DNA of 35,416 nt from positions 1 through 35,416 of the forward strand of contig JBKKAR010000027.1 of assembly GCA_046714355.1 (NCBI GenBank), in the 5' to 3' direction. The notes beneath the pieces were generated by a model. The model saw only the letters and a program-made list of their open reading frames with translations, was not told the DNA's origin and did not search any database. This DNA is from JACDAN01 sp046714355 (lineage in GTDB: Bacteria > Actinomycetota > Thermoleophilia > Gaiellales > Gaiellaceae). Of this stretch, positions 1 through 7,563 are shown piece by piece. How positions within the stretch are numbered: the stretch's first letter is position 1; each line of letters opens with the position of its first letter. Both the position numbers and the translations under genes were made by a program.

Positions 1-407
1 AGCAACGTGCGGTCGCCGCGCGGGTCGCGGTACCCGAACTCCGCGACGTCCTCGTCCCAGTCGACGTCCAGCAGCCCGAGCTTCACTCGCTGGTCGAGCC
101 ACGCGCCCCGGAAGACGAGCTTCCGCAGCCAGTAGACGAGCGACTCGCCGTCCACGGCGGCCAAGGCCTCCCAGTGCCGGACGAGATACCGGCCGAGCTC
201 GCTCCGGGCCTCCTCGATTCGCTGGTCGGCCGTCAGCTCGACGAGATCACCCGCTTCGTCCTCGTCGAGGTCGTTGCTCCCGACCAGGCCGAGCTTGACG
301 GCAGCGCTGATCACCCGCTCCTCGAAGTCCTCTGCATTGAACGCGAACCGGTAGCCCAGGAACTGCACGACATAGTCGTCGCCGGACTCGTAGTTCGCCT
401 CGCCCAC
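1..407 (-). CDS. Hypothetical protein, 5' part only (runs off the left edge)
   Basis: Reading the complement from a GTG at 407-405 gives an uninterrupted frame of 135 codons to the window edge. It begins MGEANYESGDDYVVQFLGYR and contains an acidic stretch around residues 43-55, then a Trp/Arg-rich helical part around 75-95, and ends at the edge with GYRDPRGDRTLL. I do not recognise the family; no signal peptide or membrane segment is visible. The frame has the codon habit of the neighbouring genes (G/C in third positions) and stays open throughout, which supports real coding. The start is supported by a TATCCT box (420-415 on the complement) exactly 7 nt before the GTG and the absence of a Shine-Dalgarno sequence, the leaderless layout seen repeatedly here. 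It is divergent from recJ, which must therefore start after this gene, not inside it. Confidence 0.6.
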   Translation of the reverse strand, partial: MGEANYESGDDYVVQFLGYRFAFNAEDFEERVISAAVKLGLVGSNDLDEDEAGDLVELTADQRIEEARSELGRYLVRHWEALAAVDGESLVYWLRKLVFRGAWLDQRVKLGLLDVDWDEDVAEFGYRDPRGDRTL

Positions 408-467
408 GGTTCTGAGGATACGCAGGGCAGATGTCGTCCGGCGCCCTCCCTACGGTTGACCTCCGCG

Positions 468-2348
468 ATGCACGAGGGAACCTGGACGATCACCTCGTGC
501 CCGCACCGGGAGCCGGCGGAGCTGGCTCAGGAGCTCGGGATCAGCGAGACCACCGCTCGAGTGCTCGTCCGGCGCGGGTACGACGACGCCGCTACGGCGC
601 GGTCGTTCCTGGCCGGCGCCGATCCGGGGCACGACCCTGGCCTGCTCGGCGACATGGACTTGGCTTGCGAACGGATCCGTGGCGCCATCGAGTCGAAAAA
701 GCGCATTTGCGTCCACGGCGACTACGACGCCGACGGCATCTGCGCCACGGCGCTCGCCGTGCTCGTGCTTCGTGAGCTCGGCGCCGATGTGTCCTGGCAC
801 CTTCCGAGCCGCTTCGAAGAGGGCTATGGAGTGTCCGGCGAGACGCTCGACCGGCTTGCCGGCGAGGGCTGCAGCCTCGTCCTCACCGTCGACTGCGGGA
901 TCACGGCGGTCGCCGAGGTCGCTCGGGCCAAGGAGTTGGGCCTCGAGGTCGTCGTCACCGACCATCACCGGCCGGGCGAGGAGCTGCCGGACTGCCCGAT
1001 CGTCGCGACCCGTCCGTCGGACTACCCCTTTCCCGAGCTCTGCGGCACCGGCGTCGTCTACAAGCTCGGCCAGGCGCTGCTCGGTCCGAGCGCGGAGGCG
1101 CTTCGCCGCCACCTCGACCTCGTCGCCATCGCGACGATCTCCGACGTCGTCCCGCTGGTGGACGAAAACCGGTTCCTCGCACGCGAGGGCCTGAAGGCGC
1201 TCGCACGGACGCAGAGGCCGGGGCTGCGGGCGCTGATGCGCACGGCGGGGGTCGATCCCGCCGCTGTCGATGCCGGCTCCGTCGGCTTCCGGCTGGCGCC
1301 GCGGATCAACGCCGCGGGAAGACTCCAGCACCCGGAAATCGCGCTCCAGCTCCTCCTCACGGAGGACGAAACCGAAGCGGCGCAGCTCGCCGACCGGCTC
1401 GATGAGCTGAACCGCGAGCGCCAGGGTGTCGAGGACAGGATCCTTCGCGAGGCGGTGGCGCAGGTCGAGGCCTGGCCGGAGAGCCGCCAACGACGTCGGG
1501 GGTACGTCGTTGCCCACGCCGACTGGCACGAGGGCGTGATCGGGATCGTCGCCTCCCGCCTCGTCGAGCGCTTCCACCGCCCCGTCGTTCTGATTGCGGG
1601 GACGGAGGGCGACTGGAAAGGCTCGGGCCGGTCGATCCCGTCGTTCGACCTGCACGCGGCGCTGGGCGCCTGCGCGGAGCATCTCTCGCGTTTCGGCGGC
1701 CATCGGGCCGCCGCCGGGCTCTCGATCGATCCTGCGCGAGTCGGCGCCTTCGCTGAGGCCTTCGGCGCCCGGGTCGACGCCGAGCTGCCCGAGGAGGAGC
1801 TCGAGCCGAGAGTCGCAGTCGATGCCGTCGTCTCCGGCGAGGAGCTGACGCTCGATCTCTCCTCGGAGCTCGGCCACCTGGCGCCGTTCGGGCTTGGGAA
1901 TCCCGGTGTGACGCTGCTGCTTCCGTCGTGTGACCTGTCCGACGTCGCTCAGACGGCCGACGGGAAGCACCTCAGGTTTCGGGTGAGGCAGCGGAACCGT
2001 CCGGCAGGCAGCGCGATCGCCTTCGGCCTCGGCCGCCATGCCGACCGGGCGAGGCGCGAAATCCGCCACGACGTGCTCTTCCGCCTCGAGGAGAACCGCT
2101 GGAACGGAACCGTCGCGCCGCAGCTCGTCGTCCGCCAGCTCCTCGAGACGCCGGAGCGCTACGAGAGCCTGCGCGAATGGCTCGCCGGCGAATTCCGCAA
2201 GGAGGAGGCGGAGCGGGACGGCGCCGCGCAGGCGATCTTCGCCGAGCTCGGCGTCGAGCGAGGCGGGCCGCCGCGGCCGCTGCTGGAGTCCGACGCCTTC
2301 AGGGCGCTGCTCGACGACGAGCCGGTTCCGGTGGCCGAGGCGGCCTAG
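468..2348 (+). CDS. recJ: Single-stranded-DNA-specific 5'-3' exonuclease RecJ
   Basis: RecJ degrades single-stranded DNA 5' to 3' in recombination, mismatch and base-excision repair in the cytoplasm. The 626-residue product shows the DHH phosphoesterase order: HGDYDADG at about 83-90, the second metal Asp in TVDCGI (140-145), the name-giving DHH at 165-167, and the RINAAGRL signature near 279-286. The DHHA1-type part has WHEGVIGIVASRL (353-365), GSGRSI (385-390) and FGGHRAAAG (409-417), followed by the C-terminal OB-type domain. The length fits the short actinobacterial RecJ forms. The frame is open back to 174, but the ATG at 468 is chosen because homology starts at once after it and because the upstream extension would lie across the divergent gene at 1-407. 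No clear Shine-Dalgarno sequence precedes the ATG. All catalytic motifs are intact. Confidence 0.93.
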   Translation: MHEGTWTITSCPHREPAELAQELGISETTARVLVRRGYDDAATARSFLAGADPGHDPGLLGDMDLACERIRGAIESKKRICVHGDYDADGICATALAVLVLRELGADVSWHLPSRFEEGYGVSGETLDRLAGEGCSLVLTVDCGITAVAEVARAKELGLEVVVTDHHRPGEELPDCPIVATRPSDYPFPELCGTGVVYKLGQALLGPSAEALRRHLDLVAIATISDVVPLVDENRFLAREGLKALARTQRPGLRALMRTAGVDPAAVDAGSVGFRLAPRINAAGRLQHPEIALQLLLTEDETEAAQLADRLDELNRERQGVEDRILREAVAQVEAWPESRQRRRGYVVAHADWHEGVIGIVASRLVERFHRPVVLIAGTEGDWKGSGRSIPSFDLHAALGACAEHLSRFGGHRAAAGLSIDPARVGAFAEAFGARVDAELPEEELEPRVAVDAVVSGEELTLDLSSELGHLAPFGLGNPGVTLLLPSCDLSDVAQTADGKHLRFRVRQRNRPAGSAIAFGLGRHADRARREIRHDVLFRLEENRWNGTVAPQLVVRQLLETPERYESLREWLAGEFRKEEAERDGAAQAIFAELGVERGGPPRPLLESDAFRALLDDEPVPVAEAA

Positions 2349-2354
2349 GGGCTT

Positions 2355-2489
2355 CTAGGCTCGCCCGGCCGACACGCGGTAGGCCTTGCGGGGCTCCCAG
2401 GGGCGCTCGCGACGCGCCTCGGACTCCAGCCCCGCGAGCAGACGGGCGAGGGCGAGCGTTCTGCGTTTCTGACGGCGGCGAATGCGCAT
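2355..2489 (-). CDS. Possible small basic protein (44 residues)
   Basis: An ATG at 2489 on the complement opens a 44-codon frame, ending in TAG seven bases past the recJ stop. The product is strongly basic (MRIRRRQKRR at the N-terminus, then an ALARLLAGL helix) and has no family I recognise. For coding: it fills the recJ-rel interval, and its end fits convergently against recJ. Against coding: there is no Shine-Dalgarno sequence or TAnnnT box close to the ATG, and Arg-rich frames arise easily in GC-rich DNA. A GGGCGTTTTCGCCC hairpin lies just upstream at about 2498-2511. Low confidence. Confidence 0.3.
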   Translation of the reverse strand: MRIRRRQKRRTLALARLLAGLESEARRERPWEPRKAYRVSAGRA

Positions 2490-2610
2490 GGACCGGGCGT
2501 TTTCGCCCCCGAATCGTCGTTTCCTCCGAGGCGCCGACTCGGCGGCGCCGACCGAGGCCATGCCGGCTTCGCCGGCTTGGCCGATTGCTTCTCGCGAGTA
2601 CCATTTGGTT

Positions 2611-4815
2611 ATGACGCTTCTCGAGGCTCCGGAACGCCATCCGGACCTGATCAACGAGCTGATCGCGGAGGTCGCCGACTACAACCCGGACCTCGACCGC
2701 GACCTGATCGCACGGGCGTTCCGCTTTGCCGCCGCCGCCCACGAGGGTCAACTGCGGCGCTCTGGCGAGGACTTCATCCACCACCCCTACGCGGTCGCAC
2801 GAATCTGCGCCGAGCTCCGGCAGGACGACGAGACGATCGCCGCTGCGCTGCTCCACGACGTCGTCGAGGACACCGAGGTCACGCTCGACGGCGTCCGCTC
2901 CGAGTTCGGCGACGAGGTCGGCCGGCTCGTCGACGGCGTCACGAAGCTGACTCGCGTCCACTTCCAGAGCCGAGAGCAGGCGCAGGCCGAGAACTACCGA
3001 AAGATGGTGCTCGCGATGGCCGAGGACCACCGGGTCATCGTCATCAAGCTGGCCGACCGGTTGCACAACCTCCGGACGATCGAGTACCTCGGGAAGCAGA
3101 AGCAAGTTCAGAAGGCGCGCGAGGCACTCGAGGTCTACGCGCCGCTCGCGCACCGGCTCGGCATCCACACGATGAAGTGGCAGCTCGAGGATCTCGCCTT
3201 CGAGGCGCTCCACCCGCGCAAGTACACCGAGATCAAGGCGATGGTCAGCGAGCGCCGCGCCGACCGGGACGAGCATGTCCGCGAGGCGGCGTTCGTCCTC
3301 CAGCTCGAGCTCGACAAGGTCGACATCCCGGCGGAGATCTCCGGGCGGGCGAAGCACTTCTACTCCATCTACGACAAGATGGCCAAGAGGGGCAAGGAGT
3401 TCAACGAGATCTACGACCTCACCGCGATGCGGGTGATCGTAGAGCGCTCCGGCGACGAGGGAACCCGCGACTGTTACGGCGCCCTCGGCCTGATCCATTC
3501 GCTCTGGAAGCCGATGCCCGGGCGCTTCAAGGACTACATCGCGATGCAGAAACTGAACGGCTACCGTGCCCTGCACACGACCGTGATCGGGCCCCAGGGT
3601 CGCCCGCTCGAGATCCAGGTTCGCACGAGCGACATGCACGAGATGGCCGAGCTGGGCGTCGCCGCCCATTGGCTCTACAAGCGCGGTGGCAAGAGCCGCA
3701 AGTCGGACGAGCAGTGGAAGCAGTGGGTCAAGCAGCTCCGCGAGTGGAACGACGAGTCAGACCCGCAGGAGTTCAAGAAGAACCTGATCGCCGAGCTCGT
3801 CACCGACGAGGTCTACGTCTACACGCCGAAGGGCGAGGTCAAGATGCTCCCGGCCGGCTCGACGCCGATCGACTTTGCCTACGCCGTCCATACGGACGTG
3901 GGGCACCGAACAGTCGGCGCCCGGGTGAACGGACGCATCGTGCCGCTGCACTACAAGCTGCAGAGCGGCGATTTCGTGGAGGTGGTGACGGCGAAGACGG
4001 GGCGCGGCCCCTCGCGTGACTGGCTCGCGCTGGCCAAGTCCTCGCGCGCCCGCAACAAGATCCGCCAGTGGTTCTCCCGCGAGACGCGCGAGGAGACGGA
4101 GCAGAAGGGTCGTGAGGCGCTCGAGCAGGCCCTGAAGGCTCAGAAGCTGCCGTACCGCAAGATCGCGGGCTCGGCGGTCCTCGCGGGGGTGATCCGCGAG
4201 GCCGGGTTCAAGAAGGCCGAGGACTTCTACCTCGCGCTCGGCTCCGGGAAGCTCGCCTCCGGCCAGATCGTCAACAAGGTGATCCAGCGGCTGAAGACCA
4301 CGGAGGTCGCGGAGGAGGAGGCGGTCCCGCTCAAGCCGACGCGCTCGGCCGAGACCGTCGGGAGCGAGGCGCTCGGGATCAACGTCGAGGGGATCGCGGA
4401 TGTGCTCGTGCGCCTGGCCAAGTGCTGCACACCGGTTCCGAGCGACCAGATCGTCGGCTACATCTCGCTCGGCAAGGGCATCACCATCCACCGGGAGGAC
4501 TGCCCGAACGTCAAGGCGCTCCGCCGCAACCCCGAGCGCTTCACGACGGTCAACTGGGACGGGGGCTCGACGAAGAGCTTCCGGGTCCAGATCGCGGTCG
4601 ACGCGTGGGACCGGCCGCGGCTCCTCGAGGACGTCGCACGGACGTTCGCCGAGCACGGCTCGAACATCGTCTCCTACGGCGGCACCGTCGAGGATCAGCT
4701 CGCGAAGAACTGGTACACGGCCGAGGTCGGCGACGTGAAGGCGCTGCGTGGCCTGCTCGGCTCGCTGCGGAACGTCGATTCCGTCTTCGACGCCTACCGC
4801 GTCACGCCCAGCTAG
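2611..4815 (+). CDS. rel: Bifunctional (p)ppGpp synthetase/hydrolase (Rel/RSH)
   Basis: Makes and degrades the stringent-response alarmone (p)ppGpp. The 734-residue product has the full long-RSH order. The HD hydrolase domain has HH at 57-58 and HD at 82-83. The synthetase domain has GRAKHFYSIYDKM (245-257), the nucleotide-site segment GRFKDYI (304-310) and the LNGYRALHT segment (315-323). The TGS domain starts at VYVYTPKGEV (401-410), followed by a helical linker, a CCTPVP zinc/CC segment and a C-terminal ACT domain. The RxKD motif in the synthetase is the form known from bifunctional enzymes rather than monofunctional RelA. The frame is open from 2482, but the ATG at 2611 is preferred: homology starts there and TACCAT (2599-2604) lies 6 nt before it, the leaderless pattern. 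The gene ends before the repeat-rich gap. Intact. Confidence 0.95.
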   Translation: MTLLEAPERHPDLINELIAEVADYNPDLDRDLIARAFRFAAAAHEGQLRRSGEDFIHHPYAVARICAELRQDDETIAAALLHDVVEDTEVTLDGVRSEFGDEVGRLVDGVTKLTRVHFQSREQAQAENYRKMVLAMAEDHRVIVIKLADRLHNLRTIEYLGKQKQVQKAREALEVYAPLAHRLGIHTMKWQLEDLAFEALHPRKYTEIKAMVSERRADRDEHVREAAFVLQLELDKVDIPAEISGRAKHFYSIYDKMAKRGKEFNEIYDLTAMRVIVERSGDEGTRDCYGALGLIHSLWKPMPGRFKDYIAMQKLNGYRALHTTVIGPQGRPLEIQVRTSDMHEMAELGVAAHWLYKRGGKSRKSDEQWKQWVKQLREWNDESDPQEFKKNLIAELVTDEVYVYTPKGEVKMLPAGSTPIDFAYAVHTDVGHRTVGARVNGRIVPLHYKLQSGDFVEVVTAKTGRGPSRDWLALAKSSRARNKIRQWFSRETREETEQKGREALEQALKAQKLPYRKIAGSAVLAGVIREAGFKKAEDFYLALGSGKLASGQIVNKVIQRLKTTEVAEEEAVPLKPTRSAETVGSEALGINVEGIADVLVRLAKCCTPVPSDQIVGYISLGKGITIHREDCPNVKALRRNPERFTTVNWDGGSTKSFRVQIAVDAWDRPRLLEDVARTFAEHGSNIVSYGGTVEDQLAKNWYTAEVGDVKALRGLLGSLRNVDSVFDAYRVTPS

Positions 4816-4841
4816 AGCTCGGCTCAGCGTGATGCTCGTCG

Positions 4842-4944
4842 CAGGGGTGCGATGTGCGGTGCGAGGCAAGGACGCAGGGCGCGTTCATATCCGTGATATG
4901 GGCGCGCCTGAGGACGCCGCATCGCGCCGCACAGCGCAGCCCTG
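4842..4944. repeat. Long imperfect inverted repeat (50-nt arms, 3-nt loop)
   Basis: Arms 4842-4891 and 4895-4944 around the loop CGT pair without any gap. By direct comparison 40 of 50 positions pair (36 Watson-Crick, 4 G-T) and 10 mismatch, seven of these clustered in the middle of the stem. The tip is CATATC-CGT-GATATG. It begins 27 nt after the rel stop codon. No T-run follows, so it is not a textbook terminator. It may be a degenerate palindromic element, a structured 3' end of the rel transcript, or both. Confidence 0.75.
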
Positions 4945-4975
4945 GGGCACAGCCGTCACTCTGGGTCGAGCTCTC

Positions 4976-5102
4976 ATCCCTCGTTCGAGGGATTCGACGC
5001 CTCGATCGAGGGATTGGTCCTTCGCAAAAGCCCTGCTATTCGTGGAACTCACCCTTTTGGGGGATGATCCCTCGATCGAGCGGGGTGCCTCGAACGAGGG
5101 AT
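4976..5102. repeat. Inverted repeat made of four CCTCGWWCGAGG palindromes
   Basis: Four near-identical 14-bp palindromes lie at 4978-4991, 4999-5012, 5069-5082 and 5087-5100 (CCCTCGTTCGAGGG and variants with AT or AA in the centre). They are arranged as two pairs that are themselves inverted copies of each other: arm 4976-5014 against arm 5067-5102, with a 52-nt spacer. The centres of the left pair are 21 bp apart, about two helical turns; those of the right pair are 18 bp apart. No coding frame explains the symmetry. Possible roles are a protein-binding cluster, a short mobile palindromic element or a structured RNA. Confidence 0.8.
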
Positions 5103-5156
5103 AGACGCCGGGGCCGCTCTGACTACAACGAGTTCAGGGGGAGAGGGCAAGCTGCG

Positions 5157-5184
5157 GCGCCCATCCGCGACAGTGGATGGGCGC
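5157..5184. repeat. Perfect 10-bp hairpin in the rel-thioesterase gap
   Basis: GCGCCCATCC at 5157-5166 is followed by an 8-nt loop and its exact complement at 5175-5184. A smaller CTCTC-GAGT-GAGAG hairpin follows at 5202-5215. Both lie between the convergent rel and thioesterase genes. They could help to end transcription from either side, although no T-run is present. I see no gene in the rest of 4816-5238. Confidence 0.55.
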
Positions 5185-5238
5185 GCGGCCTTCTACAAGA
5201 TCTCTCGAGTGAGAGCCGCTGAGTCAGAGGGACGCTGC

Positions 5239-5700
5239 CTAGCTTTCGAGGGCAGCGCCCTCGAACTCCCGAATCCGTTCTCGGTACCAACCAGGGATCT
5301 CGCAGGCTTTGCGCTCGTCGAGGTCGACGAGGACGAGCGTCTGCTTCGCGGTCACCATCAGCAGGTCGTCCTCGACGCGGTACGCGGCGAGCTCGTACGT
5401 CACGCTCGTGCGGCCGATCCGCGAAATACGGATGAACACCTCGATCAGGTCGTCGAACTTGGCGGGCGCGGTGTAGTCGATCATCGAGGCGCGCATGACG
5501 AACTGGCGTTCCTCCTGCGGGCTCGTCCTGAGCATGTCGAGGTGCCGGTGGTACTCGACCCGGGCCGTGTCGAAGTAGGGCATGTACCGGCCGTAGTAGA
5601 CGATGCCTTGCGCGTCGGTGTCCGAGAAGCCGACTCGCGTGAACGCGGAGTATTTGAATGGCGGCTTTCGATCGGAGAGTCGGCCGGCCTCGGTCGTCAC
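5239..5700 (-). CDS. Hotdog-fold acyl-CoA thioesterase (YbgC/FadM type)
   Basis: A 4HBT-family thioesterase, expected to hydrolyse acyl-CoA or related thioesters in the cytoplasm. The diagnostic N-terminal motif is present: VGFSDTDAQGIVYYGRYMPY, with the catalytic Asp before the GIVYYG turn, followed by YFDTARVEY on the long hotdog helix. Further strands (VMRASMIDYTAPAKF, IRISRIGRTSVTYEL, KQTLVLVDLDERK) match the fold. The start is uncertain: GTG codons exist at 5727 and 5700 in frame, neither with a Shine-Dalgarno sequence. A TACGGT box on this strand (5731-5726) overlaps the first, so 5700 is preferred. The gene is divergent from the LVIVD gene, whose TATGAT box overlaps the same bases. The last codons lie in a perfect palindrome (5245-5265) that shares the TCGAGGG/CCCTCGA core of the upstream repeats. 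Confidence 0.85.
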   Translation of the reverse strand: MTTEAGRLSDRKPPFKYSAFTRVGFSDTDAQGIVYYGRYMPYFDTARVEYHRHLDMLRTSPQEERQFVMRASMIDYTAPAKFDDLIEVFIRISRIGRTSVTYELAAYRVEDDLLMVTAKQTLVLVDLDERKACEIPGWYRERIREFEGAALES

Positions 5701-5725
5701 TTGAACTAGCTTCGCAGAGCGAACC

Positions 5726-5735
5726 ACCGTATGAT
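5726..5735. promoter_or_regulatory. Overlapping divergent -10 boxes (thioesterase / LVIVD gene)
   Basis: ACCGTATGAT reads TATGAT on the plus strand (5730-5735) and TACGGT on the minus strand (5731-5726), sharing the TA step. The plus box would start a leader of about 20 nt carrying AGGGGGA before the ATG at 5763. No good -35 was seen for either. Inference from pattern. Confidence 0.45.
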
Positions 5736-5762
5736 CGCGCTGTCAGCGACAAAGGGGGACAG

Positions 5763-7484
5763 ATGGGACGGCTGTTGCGTCCGCTCATGTCGCTCGCCGC
5801 GTTGGTGGCGCTTGCACTTCCGTTGACTGCTTGGGCCGGTCACGGGAGCGCCGACGAGGCGAGCCCGAACATGCAGCACATCGCGAACCTGCCGCCGCCG
5901 CCGGAATTCGTGACCTGCGACCGCGGCAGTACCGCCTGCTTCAACTCCGACCTCGCCTTCTGGAATGCAGGCGGCCTACGAGGAGGGTTCAACAAGATCC
6001 TCGCGCAGGGGAACTACGAGGGCTTCCGGCTCGTCGATGTCTCGAAGCCCTCTCATCCGAAGAGCATCTCCGTCGTCGAGTGCCGCACGAACCAGGGCGA
6101 CGTCTCGTTCTACCGGGCAAGGAACAGGCTGCTCCTGATCCAGTCGATCGAGGAGGCGGTCTCGACGCCGGCCTGCGCCACGGCGCTCGAGAACCCGGTC
6201 GTCCCGGGGACGAACCCCGTGACGGGTCTGCCCGGCTTGTTCCGGCTCAAGGGTCACGAAGGCCTCCGCGTGTTCGACGTGTCCGATCCGCGCCATCCGC
6301 TGCACATCGCCACGGTGCGGACCGCTTGCGGCTCTCACACGCACACGACGATTCCCGACAGCAGTAACGGCCGGGCGATCGTTTACGTGTCCTCGTATCC
6401 GAACGGCTCGAGGATCACGCGCAGGGAGGACCTCGCGACGCTTCCCGAGCAGCCGAACTGCATTCCGGACCACAACAAGATCTCGATCGTCGAGATCCCC
6501 GACAGGAATCCTGAAGGTGCGCGCGTGCTGAAGGAGCAGCCGCTCCACGAGGACACCGCGACGTGGAGCGGCGTTTTCGGCCAAGGCGGAAGCACCGTCA
6601 GGGGTTGCCATGACATCACGGCCCTTCTCGGAGGCCGCGGTCACGATGACGACGGCGGCCGCCCCAGGCAGATCGCGGCCGGCGCCTGCCTCGAGGAAGG
6701 CCAACTGTGGGACATCTCCGATCCGGCGAATCCCACAACGACCGTCCCGGGTCGGCACACCCACATCCGGAATCCCTTCATCAACGGGCCGACGCCGCCG
6801 TTCCGGGGCCTCTTCCATACGGCCTCGTTCACGTGGGACGGAGATGTCATCGTCTTCACCGACGAGTGGCAGGGCGGCGGCGCGCACGGCTGTGACGGCC
6901 CGCAGGACACTCGCGGCAACGTCTGGTTCTACAAGACGGTCGAGCCCGGGCAAGAGGCGCCGCTCTACGGGCGCTTCATCCTGCCGCGGCCGCAACCGGC
7001 GAACGAGACGTGCACGATGCACAACGGGAACGTCATCCCGACGAACAAGGGCTACTTCGGCGTGTCGAGCGCGTACCAGGCCGGGACGTCGGTGTACGAC
7101 TTCAGCAACGTGGAAGATTTCCCGGAGATCTTCCTGCCCTACGCTCCGCCGGCCGGCCTCGCGGTGCCGCCGACGGTTGCCAGCGAGATCGCCTTCTTCG
7201 ACGCGAAGAACGATCCGTCCGGCCCGACCGGGGTCGACAACGCGTGGTCGACCTACTGGCACAACAACTACCTGTACGCGTCGAGCGGCCTTCCCTCGGC
7301 AACACGCCCCGGGAATCGCGGCCTCGACGTCTACGTGCTGCTCGGGAGGCACGGCCGGCTCACGCCGCCGGTGACCGACCCGACGGCGGAAGGCGTCAAG
7401 CAGTTCAAGGCGCGCAAGCTGCCACACCAGAACCCGCAGACACAGGAGTTCGTCTTCGGGGATCACGACGACCACGACGACTAG
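5763..7484 (+). CDS. Secreted LVIVD-repeat beta-propeller protein
   Basis: 573 residues with a clear signal peptide (RLLRP, a hydrophobic core at about 7-22, likely cleavage after AWA at 25), so the protein is exported. The mature part carries LVIVD-type blades, each with the strand-turn signature: YEGFRLVDVSKPSHP (85-99), HEGLRVFDVSDPRHP (165-179) and EGQLWDISDPANP (312-324). LVIVD repeats form a beta-propeller; the family has no established single function. Several Cys (52, 59, 107, 137, 189, 233 and others) suggest disulfides outside the cell. The C-terminus GDHDDHDD is a His/Asp tail that could bind metal. The ATG at 5763 is chosen for its signal peptide and the strong GGGGG Shine-Dalgarno at 5754-5758, which makes it one of the few clearly leadered genes here. 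A strong hairpin follows the stop. Confidence 0.85.
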   Translation: MGRLLRPLMSLAALVALALPLTAWAGHGSADEASPNMQHIANLPPPPEFVTCDRGSTACFNSDLAFWNAGGLRGGFNKILAQGNYEGFRLVDVSKPSHPKSISVVECRTNQGDVSFYRARNRLLLIQSIEEAVSTPACATALENPVVPGTNPVTGLPGLFRLKGHEGLRVFDVSDPRHPLHIATVRTACGSHTHTTIPDSSNGRAIVYVSSYPNGSRITRREDLATLPEQPNCIPDHNKISIVEIPDRNPEGARVLKEQPLHEDTATWSGVFGQGGSTVRGCHDITALLGGRGHDDDGGRPRQIAAGACLEEGQLWDISDPANPTTTVPGRHTHIRNPFINGPTPPFRGLFHTASFTWDGDVIVFTDEWQGGGAHGCDGPQDTRGNVWFYKTVEPGQEAPLYGRFILPRPQPANETCTMHNGNVIPTNKGYFGVSSAYQAGTSVYDFSNVEDFPEIFLPYAPPAGLAVPPTVASEIAFFDAKNDPSGPTGVDNAWSTYWHNNYLYASSGLPSATRPGNRGLDVYVLLGRHGRLTPPVTDPTAEGVKQFKARKLPHQNPQTQEFVFGDHDDHDD

Positions 7485-7504
7485 CAACTCTGCAGAGCGG
7501 CTAG

Positions 7505-7532
7505 CGAGAGGGCGGCCTCGGCCGCCCTCTCG
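7505..7532 (+). terminator. Strong GC hairpin after the LVIVD gene
   Basis: A perfect 12-bp stem (7505-7516 with 7521-7532) closes a CTCG tetraloop, starting 20 nt after the stop codon. No T-run follows, so it is terminator-like rather than a classic intrinsic terminator; such stems are usual in GC-rich actinobacteria. Confidence 0.65.
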
Positions 7533-7563
7533 GCTTCCGCAGGCACGTACCCTCCTCGATCCG

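Noticed and set aside
450..2069. Long open frame (539 codons) on the minus strand across recJ
   Set aside because: It is antisense to intact recJ motifs, composed of Arg/Asp/Glu-rich low-complexity sequence typical of the complementary frame of GC-rich genes.
4976..5102. CRISPR array
   Set aside because: The four repeats are short palindromes with unequal spacers (7, 56 and 4 bp) in mirror order, not direct repeats with even spacers, and no cas gene is present.
4842..5102. Retron or integron-type recombination element
   Set aside because: No reverse transcriptase or integrase gene is in the window; the hairpins alone do not support it.
4748..5222. Short open frames over the repeat island after rel
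   Set aside because: Their sequence is dictated by the palindromes, they have no start signal and no family character.
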